Below are positions 17,562-25,417 of a DNA stretch of 64,000 nt, one piece after another. Position 1 is the stretch's first letter. Each line of letters starts with the position of its first letter. Position numbers and translations under genes: made by a program. The notes under the pieces are model-generated. The model ran no database searches. It was not told the DNA's origin and saw only the letters and a program-made list of their open reading frames with translations. The DNA lies in assembly GCA_963783965.1 (NCBI GenBank), contig CAWAPQ010000011.1:1-64000 (forward strand). Reading direction: 5' to 3'. The stretch comes from Bog-473 sp963783965 (lineage in GTDB: Bacteria; Actinomycetota; Acidimicrobiia; Acidimicrobiales; RAAP-2).

Positions 17562-17567
17562 TATATT
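17562..17567 (+). promoter_or_regulatory. -10 box upstream of membrane protein gene
   Basis: TATATT lies about 50 bases before the ATG at 17618, giving a leader of roughly 44 nt that ends with a purine-rich ribosome-binding site. This contrasts with the leaderless genes nearby. Confidence 0.4.
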
Positions 17568-17617
17568 GACCACGTCCCGTCCACTGTGACGGGCAGGGGG
17601 ACGGGGGAGGGAGAGCA

Positions 17618-18370
17618 ATGCGTGACCGCACGTTCGAGCGCATCGGGGCACTGAGCGGACTGGCGTTCTTCGTCTTGGCCGTGTTGTCGGGATTCATCTA
17701 TCCGCAACAGCCCCGCGTCGACGCCGCGCCGGCCAAGACGCTGGCCTGGGTCCACGACCATCACGTCGCGCTCCAGGCCGGCATGATCTTCGACTTCTTC
17801 GCCGCCGGCGTGCTGCTCTGGTTCGCCGGCTACCTGTACCGCGTCCTCCGGCGAGCCGAAGGCGATGTCGCATCCCTCGCACCCGTGGTCCTCGCTTCGG
17901 GCATCGGCGTCTCGGTCACCACTGCCATGGCCGCACTGCCGACGGTGCTGCTCGCCTTCATGGAGGCGCAACGAGGCGGTCTCGACGATCCGTCACTGGT
18001 CCGCGCGCTCGGCGATCTGAACACGATCTTCTTCTCGGTCACCTCCGTCATGACCGCCGTCTTCCTCGCCGCACTCGGCTGGGCCATGCTCCGCGCCGAG
18101 CTGGCCACGGCGTGGCTCGGCTGGCTGGCGCTGCTGGTTGCGATCTTCAACTGCATCGCCGTCTGGATCGGCGTCACGTTCAGCAGCTACCACGGCCACG
18201 CCTGGCTGATCATCGGCTGGGGCGCCTACGTCGGCTTCCTCGTCGTGATGCTGCTCACCAGCGTCGCCCTCCTGCGCCAATCCCGCCCCGCCGCCGCCGC
18301 CGCCGCTGCTGCGACCCCGGCCGCTCCGGCGACTGCGGTGACCGCGCCGACTGCCGTGACCGCCACCTAG
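17618..18370 (+). CDS. Uncharacterised polytopic membrane protein
   Basis: A 250-residue protein with about six hydrophobic helices: roughly 10-27, 52-70, 88-110, 130-152, 162-182 and 192-215. The arrangement resembles DUF4386-type proteins but I cannot assign a family with certainty. The C-terminal 30 residues are an Ala/Pro/Thr repeat encoded by GCC-rich sequence. A strong GGGGGAGGGAG precedes the ATG. No functional partner is evident in the neighbourhood. Confidence 0.7.
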   Translation: MRDRTFERIGALSGLAFFVLAVLSGFIYPQQPRVDAAPAKTLAWVHDHHVALQAGMIFDFFAAGVLLWFAGYLYRVLRRAEGDVASLAPVVLASGIGVSVTTAMAALPTVLLAFMEAQRGGLDDPSLVRALGDLNTIFFSVTSVMTAVFLAALGWAMLRAELATAWLGWLALLVAIFNCIAVWIGVTFSSYHGHAWLIIGWGAYVGFLVVMLLTSVALLRQSRPAAAAAAAATPAAPATAVTAPTAVTAT

Positions 18371-18418
18371 GTCCCCGAAACCGCGCCGAACAGGCGCCAC
18401 ACCGGACCGTTCGTCCGT

Positions 18419-19645
18419 ATGGCAACCGCCGCCCGAGGTTCCCGTTCGGCTCGTCCCGGCGGCGCCACGCCTGCCCGCCGGACCCGACCCCTCAGTCGGG
18501 ACTATGGAGGCGATCCCCGCTCGGCCGAGTTGGCGAAGAGCATCGGGCGTCACCAGCGCGTGATCTCCGAGCACGAGGGCGCCATGCTCGCCGACATCGC
18601 CGAGTTCGATCGAGCCGAGGCCTGGCGGGGGGACGGGGCGCTGTCGATGCGGGACTGGCTCGTCGCGCACTGTCACGTCAGCCGCGCCCGGGCCCGCACC
18701 CTGGTGGATGCAGCAGGGAAGGTGAAGGACCTCCCGGCACTCACGAGCGCTCTCTCCGACGGCCGCCTCACCCTCGATGTCTTCGCCCCGCTCGCCGCGG
18801 TCGCCACACCCGAGACGGACGCCGACCTGGCCGTGGCGTCGGAGCACTGGACACCGAAGCAGGCGCGCCAGCTGGCGGCCGAGGTCAAGGGCGCCACCGA
18901 CAGCGACGCGGCGGCGCAGTTCCGGCGCCGCTTTGTCCGCTTCGACGATGAACGCTGCTTGGTCTGGGCCCAGCTGACGGGTGATGCATACGCCCTGGTC
19001 AAGTCCGCCATCCTGAGCCGGGCCCGCCGTCACGACCATCCGAGCGTCAACGACGCCGACTACGTGCGCTTCGAGAGCCGATGCGCCGATGCCCTGCTCG
19101 ACATCTGCATCGAACGGGGACGCAAGAAGCCTGCCGGCCAGCCCCCATCTCACGGCGGCGCCCGGACCACCATGGTGGTTCACACCGACCTCAACCGTCT
19201 CCTCTACGGCGACGGGTACGGCCACGCCTCCATCGAAGGGGTAGGTCCGATCTCCGCCGAAGTGGCGCGCCGGCTCGCCTGCAATGCGCACATCACCCTC
19301 TCATTCGACGCGCCCGACGGCACCGCACTCGACCAGAAGCAGCTGGAACGTGACCCGAGCGAGGCCCAGCGCATCGAGATCCGGCGTCGTGACATGGGCT
19401 GCCGCTTCCCTGGATGCGGGTGCAAGAACGTGACCGACGTCCACCACATCGTGTGGGCGTCCAAGCAGGGCCGCACTGTGATGTCGAACCTGTTGACCCT
19501 TTGCGTTGCCCACCACAGCCGGGTGCACGAGCTCGGTTGGAAGATGGATGGAGACGCTCAGGCAGAGGTGCGGTTCGTCAGCCCGCAGGGCAGGGTGTTC
19601 GTGTCCTCGCCCTCTCCGACCTGGCGCCGTCCGCCTCGCAAATGA
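18419..19645 (+). CDS. DUF222/13E12-type protein with C-terminal HNH endonuclease domain
   Basis: A 408-residue member of the multi-copy 13E12 repeat family of actinobacteria. The N-terminal two thirds is a helical DUF222 region. The C-terminal HNH domain reads CRFPGCGCKNVTDVHHIVWASKQG followed by a second Cys/His pair in LTLCVAHHSRVHE; the paired cysteines and HH-N-H pattern are intact, so it is probably an active metal-dependent nuclease. Family members are often found in several copies and may be selfish, but no flanking repeats or target duplication were seen here. Confidence 0.85.
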   Translation: MATAARGSRSARPGGATPARRTRPLSRDYGGDPRSAELAKSIGRHQRVISEHEGAMLADIAEFDRAEAWRGDGALSMRDWLVAHCHVSRARARTLVDAAGKVKDLPALTSALSDGRLTLDVFAPLAAVATPETDADLAVASEHWTPKQARQLAAEVKGATDSDAAAQFRRRFVRFDDERCLVWAQLTGDAYALVKSAILSRARRHDHPSVNDADYVRFESRCADALLDICIERGRKKPAGQPPSHGGARTTMVVHTDLNRLLYGDGYGHASIEGVGPISAEVARRLACNAHITLSFDAPDGTALDQKQLERDPSEAQRIEIRRRDMGCRFPGCGCKNVTDVHHIVWASKQGRTVMSNLLTLCVAHHSRVHELGWKMDGDAQAEVRFVSPQGRVFVSSPSPTWRRPPRK

Positions 19646-19657
19646 GCGCCGAAGGGG

Positions 19658-20710
19658 TCAGCCCTTGACGGCCCGCACGATCTCGTCGGTGACCGCGTCA
19701 GGGTCTTCGAGCGGAAGCATGTGCCCCCTGTTCTGCAGGGTGACCAGTCGCGCCCCTGGAACGGTCGCCACGATCTGATCCGCCTTCTTCGGCAGCGTCA
19801 GCGCGTCGCGCGTGCCCACCATCACCGTCGTGGGCACTTGGATCGTGCCTACGCCCTCCAGAAGGTCCATCGTCGAAATCGACAGCAGGAAGTCGCCCCG
19901 GACGGAGCCGTGGCAGGACCCGAAGAGGTCCCGGGTGAGGTCCAAGTGCGAGCGGACCGGATTGTCGCCGAAGGCGGAGCGCACGAAGACGTGCCCGTTC
20001 TTCGACTGCATCGCCCGAGTGACGACGGGCGACGCCACCATCGCCCTGGCCACTCGTGCACCGCGCGCCGAACGGTCGCCGAGACTCGTCGCCGCAGTCG
20101 AGACGAGCACGGTTGCCTTCGCCCGCTCCTGCAACACCTCGGGCCGGTGGGTGGCTAACGACATGATCGTCATGCCGCCCATGGAGTGCCCCGCCAACAC
20201 GACGTCGTGTACGTCCGTCGCTTCGAGTACCGCCGTCAAGTCGTGCGCCAGCGTCTCGATGGTCAGCGGCGCCGTTCCTCTCGTGCTGATCCCGTGGCCG
20301 CGCTGGTCGTAGAGCACGACACGGAAGCCCTGCCCGCGGAGGCGGCGGGCGACGGGCAACCAGACCTCGTGACTGCAGCCCCAGCAGTGGGGGAGTACGA
20401 CCACTGGCGCCTCAGGACCGTCGCCGGCGAGATCCCAGACGGCGAGCTCCGCCCCGTCCGCCATCCGAACGACGGTGTGGTCGGGCCGACTGATGCCCTC
20501 GCCCCACCCGAGTGCGAAACGCCCGTCCTCGACCTCGTCGTCGACAGCGCGCTGTGCCGCCACGTGTCGGTAGGCCACGCCGGCCGCCCCGACCGCGGCG
20601 AGCGCCGCACTCACAAGAAGAACCCGGGAGCGGCGCTTGGAGCGGCCGCCCGCACCACTCACTGAGGTCGCAGCGGAAACGGAAGAAGGGGCCCCGGGGA
20701 GCGGTGTCAT
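19658..20710 (-). CDS. Alpha/beta hydrolase with N-terminal membrane anchor
   Basis: A 350-residue protein. One hydrophobic helix at about residues 30-50 (RVLLVSAALAAVGAAGVAY) suggests membrane anchoring or an uncleaved signal. The hydrolase domain has YDQRGHG, the nucleophile elbow GHSMGG and the catalytic His in QNRGHMLPLE. The ATG at 20710 was chosen because a minus-strand -10 box TACGCT (20719-20724) ends eight bases upstream, implying a leaderless message; longer in-frame starts lie upstream of that promoter. It is convergent with the HNH gene and divergent from the AurF-like gene. Confidence 0.85.
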   Translation of the reverse strand: MTPLPGAPSSVSAATSVSGAGGRSKRRSRVLLVSAALAAVGAAGVAYRHVAAQRAVDDEVEDGRFALGWGEGISRPDHTVVRMADGAELAVWDLAGDGPEAPVVVLPHCWGCSHEVWLPVARRLRGQGFRVVLYDQRGHGISTRGTAPLTIETLAHDLTAVLEATDVHDVVLAGHSMGGMTIMSLATHRPEVLQERAKATVLVSTAATSLGDRSARGARVARAMVASPVVTRAMQSKNGHVFVRSAFGDNPVRSHLDLTRDLFGSCHGSVRGDFLLSISTMDLLEGVGTIQVPTTVMVGTRDALTLPKKADQIVATVPGARLVTLQNRGHMLPLEDPDAVTDEIVRAVKG

Positions 20711-20844
20711 ACCCGACGAGCGTATTTGGCGCATTTGCAGCCCGCCGCTCCGCCCAACAGCCCCAACTGCCCACGCAGCCCGACGCAGCCCGACGCAGCC
20801 TCGCTTGCCACGACAAGCGACCGGCAACCCCAGGAAATAAGGAT

Positions 20845-20879
20845 TTGACCTAAATGCTTAGATCCAGAATAATCTGGGC
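20845..20879 (+). promoter_or_regulatory. Leaderless promoter with overlapping palindrome, AurF-TetR operon
   Basis: TTGACC (20845-20850) and TAATCT (20870-20875) form the promoter, with a 19-base spacer. CCAGA (20864-20868) and TCTGG (20873-20877) form an inverted repeat with a four-base centre directly over the -10 box and two bases before the ATG. That position suits an operator for the TetR protein encoded second in the operon. Confidence 0.55.
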
Positions 20880-21884
20880 ATGGCTTCAAGCATGACCACA
20901 GCCACGACGCACACCGCAGGCCCCGGACCGGGACCCGGTCCCGCCAAGGCCACCGCTCGCTCCGTTGACGAGCGCATCGAGCGCCTCTCGACGGCCTCGT
21001 TGAAGCGCATCATGGAGCCCGACACCGAGGTCCCGGGCGAAGTCGGCGACGGCCAGGTGCTCCCCGACGAGCTCCTCAGCCTGGCCAACGTCCCCGAGCT
21101 CTTCGGCACACTCACGGACGAGCAGAAGCGCATCCTCGCCCGGGAGGAGTTCGCGTCCATCGTGGACACCGGCGTCCGCTTCGAGTCGGTCCTGATGGCT
21201 GGATTCAGCCTCGACATCCTCTCCCGCCCCGACCTCACCGACCCCCGGGTGACGTACCTGCTCCACGAGATGGGGGAGGAGACCCGTCACTCGCGTCTCT
21301 TCGTACGCCTCCTGGACCAGGTCAAGCCCCAAGCCAAGAACCCCCTCGACAACCCGGTCGGCCGGATCGCGCTGCAGGCGGTGATGCCGCTCCTCACGGC
21401 CATGCCCTCGCTGTTCTGCCTCCTGGTCCTGAGCGGCGAAGAGGTCCCCGACCTCCTGCAGAAGCTGGCCAGCGAGCACCCCGAGACGGACCCGATGATC
21501 AAGGCGGTCTCGAAGTACCACCGCCAGGAGGAAGCACGGCACCTCGCGTTCGGCCGCATGCTCTTCCCGGAGCAGTGGGCCGCCGCCGGCCCGATCGAAC
21601 GCTTCCTGGTGCGCCATCTCGGCTCCCGCATCGCCACCGCCATGTTCGACACCATCGTCCACCCGGGCGTCTACGGCGCCATCGGCCTCCCGACCTGGCC
21701 GACCTGGCGGGCCGTCAATCGCTCCGCCGGCCGCACAGCCATGCGCCACCGGGCCCTCCGACCGCTGCTCACCCCGCTGCTCGAGGCGGGCGTCTTCCGG
21801 GGCGGGCGCGTCCCCAGGGGTTGGCAGGTCGCCTGCGGCGTCGACCGCGCTGGTCGTGCCATCGACCCGGCTGCGGCGGCCTGA
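20880..21884 (+). CDS. AurF-like diiron oxygenase
   Basis: A 334-residue protein whose metal ligands match the AurF (p-aminobenzoate N-oxygenase) pattern: E102, E134 and H137 (GEETRH), E187 or E188, then H214, E218 and H221 in YHRQEEARH, with the same H-x3-E-x2-H spacing as AurF. AurF-family enzymes oxidise aryl amines; the substrate here is unknown. The first 25 residues are low-complexity (GPGPGPGP). Transcription is probably leaderless. A TetR gene follows four bases after the stop. Confidence 0.8.
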   Translation: MASSMTTATTHTAGPGPGPGPAKATARSVDERIERLSTASLKRIMEPDTEVPGEVGDGQVLPDELLSLANVPELFGTLTDEQKRILAREEFASIVDTGVRFESVLMAGFSLDILSRPDLTDPRVTYLLHEMGEETRHSRLFVRLLDQVKPQAKNPLDNPVGRIALQAVMPLLTAMPSLFCLLVLSGEEVPDLLQKLASEHPETDPMIKAVSKYHRQEEARHLAFGRMLFPEQWAAAGPIERFLVRHLGSRIATAMFDTIVHPGVYGAIGLPTWPTWRAVNRSAGRTAMRHRALRPLLTPLLEAGVFRGGRVPRGWQVACGVDRAGRAIDPAAAA

Positions 21885-21888
21885 CCCG

Positions 21889-22539
21889 GTGCCGCCCGAC
21901 CCGGCGAACCCGCCCAACCCGACCAACCTGACCAACCCGACCAACCCGACCAACCCGACCAAGGGCGATCGCACCCGCCAGGCCCTGCTCGATGCCGCCA
22001 TCGTCCGCTTCGCCCGTGAGGGCCATCGCGGCACCTCGGTTGCCGATGTCTGCCGCGACGCAGGACTCTCCACGACAGCGTCGTATCCCTACTTCGCCAA
22101 CAAGGAAGCGCTGTTCATCGCCGCGGTCGACGAAGACGTCGCCGGGCTCATCGACGAGGCCGTGTCGCTCGTCGTCATCGACGAAGACCCCGATCAATGG
22201 GGACGCGTGATCATGCGCGCCCTCGTGGCTCATGTGGACGCGCACCCGCTGGCGGGCCGCATTCTGCGCGGCCTCGAGCCCGATTTCACCATGCGGTTGT
22301 TACACATCCCGGCCCTGCAGCAGCTGCGCAAAACGGTGGCCGAGCTGATCCGCTCCCAGCAGCTGGTCGGTGGCGTGCGACAGGACATCGATCCGGGCCA
22401 GTCCGCCAGCGGCTTGGTCGTCATCGTGATCTCGCTCCTGATGGCCACCATGCAGACGGGCGCCGACACCGGCGGCTATGAGCTGGTGGCTGCCGATGTG
22501 GAGTCGGTGCTGCACGCGGCGACCCGACCCCCGAGCTGA
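21889..22539 (+). CDS. TetR/AcrR family regulator of the AurF-like gene
   Basis: A 216-residue regulator. The helix-turn-helix (GTSVADVCRDAGLSTTASYPYF) follows an N-terminal arm made of Asn-Pro-Thr repeats, residues about 7-24, encoded by a 9-base tandem repeat. GTG at 21889 is the first start after the AurF-like stop; extending further upstream would overlap that gene. The pair is a plausible repressor-enzyme unit, with the palindrome at 20864 as candidate site. Confidence 0.88.
   Translation: MPPDPANPPNPTNLTNPTNPTNPTKGDRTRQALLDAAIVRFAREGHRGTSVADVCRDAGLSTTASYPYFANKEALFIAAVDEDVAGLIDEAVSLVVIDEDPDQWGRVIMRALVAHVDAHPLAGRILRGLEPDFTMRLLHIPALQQLRKTVAELIRSQQLVGGVRQDIDPGQSASGLVVIVISLLMATMQTGADTGGYELVAADVESVLHAATRPPS
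21907..21960 (+). repeat. 9-bp tandem repeat, six copies
   Basis: Six units of AACCCGACC (first and third with one change each) encode Asn-Pro-Thr repeats at the N-terminus of the TetR protein. Confidence 0.9.
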
Positions 22540-22589
22540 ACCACCGCCGCCCCACCGAACCCAATTCGCGCGGCAAGAGTCTCTTCCGT

Positions 22590-23160
22590 ATGAGGGTCGT
22601 CGCCGCCGCCGTCGCCACCATCGCACTCGCCGGCGCCACCGCATATGCAACCCAGGGCTCGGCAGCGGCCTCCGGAACCCGGAACCGGAGCCGTCACCAC
22701 GGCCCCCAGCATCACCCGCTCCGCTCACATCGCCTTCGAGAACTGCAACGCGCGGCAGATCCTTCTGAGCGTCACCGTTCCCACGCACGCCTTCAGGTCG
22801 AGCCAGCAGGTCACTTTCCTGGTCCGGCTCCACAACACCGGGAGCACCGCGTGCGGCACCCCGTCGGCGAAGCCCGTCCCCCCGGCGCGGCGGACGTTCG
22901 ACGTCGGCCCCTGCGGGGTCCTCTCCCTCGTCGTTCGCGCCAGCAGCGGGGCCTCGGTGTACCCCGGCCCCTCCGTCTACTTCTGCCCCGAGGAGTCGGG
23001 GCTCCGGCTGGGCCCGCACGGCACGGCCCAGACCACCGCCAATTGGAGCCAGGCTGCGTATCTCGGCTCCCCACCCAAGCCCCGGCACGCTCCGATTGGC
23101 ACCTACCACCTGGTGGTGGCCGGGGCCGTCACCGTCCCGGTCACCCTGATTCCGGGCTGA
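22590..23160 (+). pseudogene. Secreted protein gene with apparent frameshift
   Basis: The ATG at 22590 opens a typical signal peptide (MRVVAAAVATIALAGATAYA) that reads on to about base 22680. The plausible mature domain, with two or more Cys and beta-rich sequence such as IAFENCNARQILLSVTVP, is in the next frame (+1) up to the stop at 23160. The frames can be joined within the repetitive stretch CCGGAACCCGGAACCGGAGC near 22672-22691, where a one-base insertion or two-base loss is easy. Either the gene is broken, the sequence has an error, or decoding shifts. No family was recognised. Confidence 0.5.
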
Positions 23161-23369
23161 GCCCGAACCAGCCTCGATACAATCATTCTTCCTAGTTGCC
23201 CAACCAGAACAGCCGCACCTCCACACAGCCAAACACCGCCACCCGGCTACAGGCAGACGGCCTCGGTCACCCGGCCAGACGGCCACCGCACCACACACGG
23301 CATCACCGGGCAAGCACAGGAACCCGCGGCACATCGCCAAACAGATAGAGAAGAAGGAACGAGGAGTCA
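23161..23369 (+). other. C/A-rich leader region upstream of yebC
   Basis: A TACAAT -10 box (23178-23183) would give a leader of about 180 nt. From about 23195 to 23340 the strand is rich in C and A and poor in T and G runs, so little secondary structure is expected; this composition resembles Rho-loading (rut) regions. GAAGGAACGAGGAG gives a strong ribosome-binding site before the yebC ATG. Confidence 0.4.
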
Positions 23370-24119
23370 ATGTCGGGTCACTCGAAGTGGGCGACCACCA
23401 AGTACCGCAAGGGCGCCCAGGACAAAGCCCGCGCCAAGATCTTCGCCAAGTGCATCCGCCTCGTCGAGGTCGCGGCCAGGGACGGCGGCGGCGACCTCGA
23501 GGCCAACGCCACCCTGCGCACCGCCTACCAGAAGGCGAGAGCGGCCAGCGTCCCACTCGACACGATTGAGAAGGCCATCAAGCGCGGCACCGGCGACCTC
23601 GAGGGCGTCAGGTACGAGGCCATCAACTACGAGGGCTACGGCCCCGGCGGCGTGGCCATCATGGTCGAGACGCTCAGCGACAACCGCAACCGCACCGGCG
23701 CCGAGATGCGCAACCTCTTCAGCCGCAACGGCGGCAACATGGCCGAGCCCGGCGCCGTCGGATGGCAGTTCGAGCGCAAGGGCATCGTGACGGTCGGCCT
23801 CGACAAGGACGAGGACAAGGTCATGGAGATCGCCATGGAGGGCGGGGCCGAGGACATGACCAGCAACGGCGCCGCCTGGGTCGTGACCAGTGCGCCCGCC
23901 GACGTCGAAGCGGTGCGCCAGGCCCTCGACGACGCCGGCATCACGCCCGAGTCGGTCGACCTCAGCCTCGAGCCCACCCAGCTGGTCCCCGTCCCCGACG
24001 AGGCCGAGGCCAAGAAGGTCCTACGCCTCCTGGAGGCCATCGACGACCACGATGACGTGCAGGCCGTCCACTCCAACGCCGACATCTCCGACGAGGTCCT
24101 GGCCGCCTTCGAAGGCTGA
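23370..24119 (+). CDS. YebC/PmpR family protein
   Basis: A 249-residue member of the TACO1/YebC family, which act as transcriptional regulators or, as more recently shown, as translation factors relieving stalling at proline runs. The N-terminal signature MSGHSKWATTKYRKGAQDKARAKIF and the central YEGYGPGGVAIMVE motif are intact and the length is normal. It precedes ruvCAB, its conserved position across bacteria. It is followed by a GC-rich hairpin. Confidence 0.95.
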   Translation: MSGHSKWATTKYRKGAQDKARAKIFAKCIRLVEVAARDGGGDLEANATLRTAYQKARAASVPLDTIEKAIKRGTGDLEGVRYEAINYEGYGPGGVAIMVETLSDNRNRTGAEMRNLFSRNGGNMAEPGAVGWQFERKGIVTVGLDKDEDKVMEIAMEGGAEDMTSNGAAWVVTSAPADVEAVRQALDDAGITPESVDLSLEPTQLVPVPDEAEAKKVLRLLEAIDDHDDVQAVHSNADISDEVLAAFEG

Positions 24120-24160
24120 CGCCCTCTCCGGGTCTTGGTCCGGCGGCTTCGGGGCAGCCC

Positions 24161-24180
24161 GCCGCCCCGGTCCGGGCGGC
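24161..24180 (+). terminator. GC-rich hairpin after yebC
   Basis: GCCGCCC (24161-24167), six-base loop, GGGCGGC (24174-24180) is a perfect 7-bp stem 41 bases after the yebC stop. It lacks a T-tract, as is usual for many actinobacterial terminators. Confidence 0.4.
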
Positions 24181-24230
24181 ACCGACGCGGCGGCCTCACC
24201 CGGATCCGCCAACTGCGCAGCACCCCCGAC

Positions 24231-24236
24231 TATCCT
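24231..24236 (+). promoter_or_regulatory. -10 box of ruvC, leaderless
   Basis: TATCCT ends eight bases before the ruvC ATG with no ribosome-binding site between. It supports the ATG at 24245 and a separate ruvCAB transcript. Confidence 0.5.
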
Positions 24237-24244
24237 GCGAACGC

Positions 24245-24766
24245 ATGTTCGTATTGGGCATCGACCCCGGCCTGTCACGCTGCGGCTACGGGCTGGTGGC
24301 CCGGGCCGAGGGCACGGCGAGCCTGCGGGCGCACGCGGCCGGCGTGGTCGAGACCGATCCGGCGGCGCCCCTGGCCGAGCGGCTCCTGATCCTGCACACC
24401 GAGCTGCGGGCGCTGGTGCAGGAGTTGCGGCCGGCCGCCGTGGTCGTCGAGCGGGTCTTCTTCCAGGTCAATGCCAAGACGGCCATGTCGGTGGGCCAGG
24501 CCAGCGGGCTGGCGCTCCTGGTGGCGGCCGAGGGCGGGTGCGAGGTCGTCCAGTACACGGCCAACGAGGTGAAGCTCAGCCTCGTTGGGTACGGGGCCGC
24601 CACCAAGGACCAGGTGCAGCGGATGGTGGCCCAGGTGCTGGGCCTGCCGGCGATCGAGGGCCCGCCCGACGTGGCCGACGCCCTGGCCCTGGCGGTCTGT
24701 CACCTGACCACGGTGCCCCTGCGGCGGGCCATGGATGCCGCACTCGTCAAGGAGGGAAGAACGTGA
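24245..24766 (+). CDS. ruvC: Holliday junction endonuclease RuvC
   Basis: Resolves four-way junctions left by RuvAB. The 173-residue RNase H-fold nuclease has the first catalytic Asp in LGIDPGLSRCGYG, a Glu in VVVERVFFQ, and the final acidic pair in PPDVADALALAVCH. Length is normal. It overlaps ruvA by four bases (GTGA). Confidence 0.96.
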   Translation: MFVLGIDPGLSRCGYGLVARAEGTASLRAHAAGVVETDPAAPLAERLLILHTELRALVQELRPAAVVVERVFFQVNAKTAMSVGQASGLALLVAAEGGCEVVQYTANEVKLSLVGYGAATKDQVQRMVAQVLGLPAIEGPPDVADALALAVCHLTTVPLRRAMDAALVKEGRT

Positions 24767-25413
24767 TCGGACTGCTGCGCGGAGTGGTGGTGGTGCGGAG
24801 CGGTGACGGCGAGGTGATCGTCGATGTCGGTGGCGTGGGCTACCGGGTGGCCGTCACCCCGGCCACGGCGGCTGCGTTGGTCGTCGCCGGGGCCTCGGCC
24901 GAGGCCACGCTGTACGTGCACACCCATGTGCGCGAGGACGCCATCGTGCTGTACGGGTTCGTGCACGACGACGAGCGGCGTTGCTTCGAGGTGCTGCTCG
25001 GCTCGCACGGGGTCGGTCCCGCGCTGGCGCTGGCCATCATGGCCGCGCTGTCGCCGGCGGCGCTGTCCACGGCGGTGCTGGAGGAGGACCTGGACACCCT
25101 GTGCACGGTGCCGGGGGTGGGGCGCAAGACCGCGGCCCGGCTGCTGATCGAGCTGAAGAGCCGGCTGGACCTGCCGGACCTGTCGCTGGCGGGGTCCGGC
25201 GTCGGCGTCGGCGTCGGCGCAGCGGCGGGGGCGGCGGGGGCGGCGGGGGCGGCAGGCGGGGGTCCGCGGACCTCCCGGTCCGAGGCACGGGCGGCCTTGA
25301 GCGAGCTCGGCTACGCCCCTGACGAGATCCGCGGTGCGCTCGACGGCCTACGCGACGATGTCGGGGTGGAAGAGATGCTCCGCCTGGCGTTGCGCGAGCT
25401 GGCCTCGCGGTGA
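24763..25413 (+). CDS. ruvA: Holliday junction branch-migration protein RuvA
   Basis: Junction-binding subunit that loads the RuvB motor. The 216-residue protein has the OB-fold N-terminus (VIGLLRGVVV), helix-hairpin-helix motifs (VPGVGRKTAARLLIELK) and the C-terminal RuvB-binding domain. The linker between domains II and III is an expanded Gly/Val/Ala tract. Start is GTG, coupled to ruvC. Confidence 0.95.
   Translation: MIGLLRGVVVVRSGDGEVIVDVGGVGYRVAVTPATAAALVVAGASAEATLYVHTHVREDAIVLYGFVHDDERRCFEVLLGSHGVGPALALAIMAALSPAALSTAVLEEDLDTLCTVPGVGRKTAARLLIELKSRLDLPDLSLAGSGVGVGVGAAAGAAGAAGAAGGGPRTSRSEARAALSELGYAPDEIRGALDGLRDDVGVEEMLRLALRELASR
25199..25262 (+). repeat. Simple-sequence tract in the ruvA linker
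   Basis: GGCGTC repeats followed by (GCGGCGGGG)-type repeats encode a flexible GVGVG then AAGAAGAAGG linker between RuvA domains. Confidence 0.8.
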
Positions 25414-25417
25414 ACCA

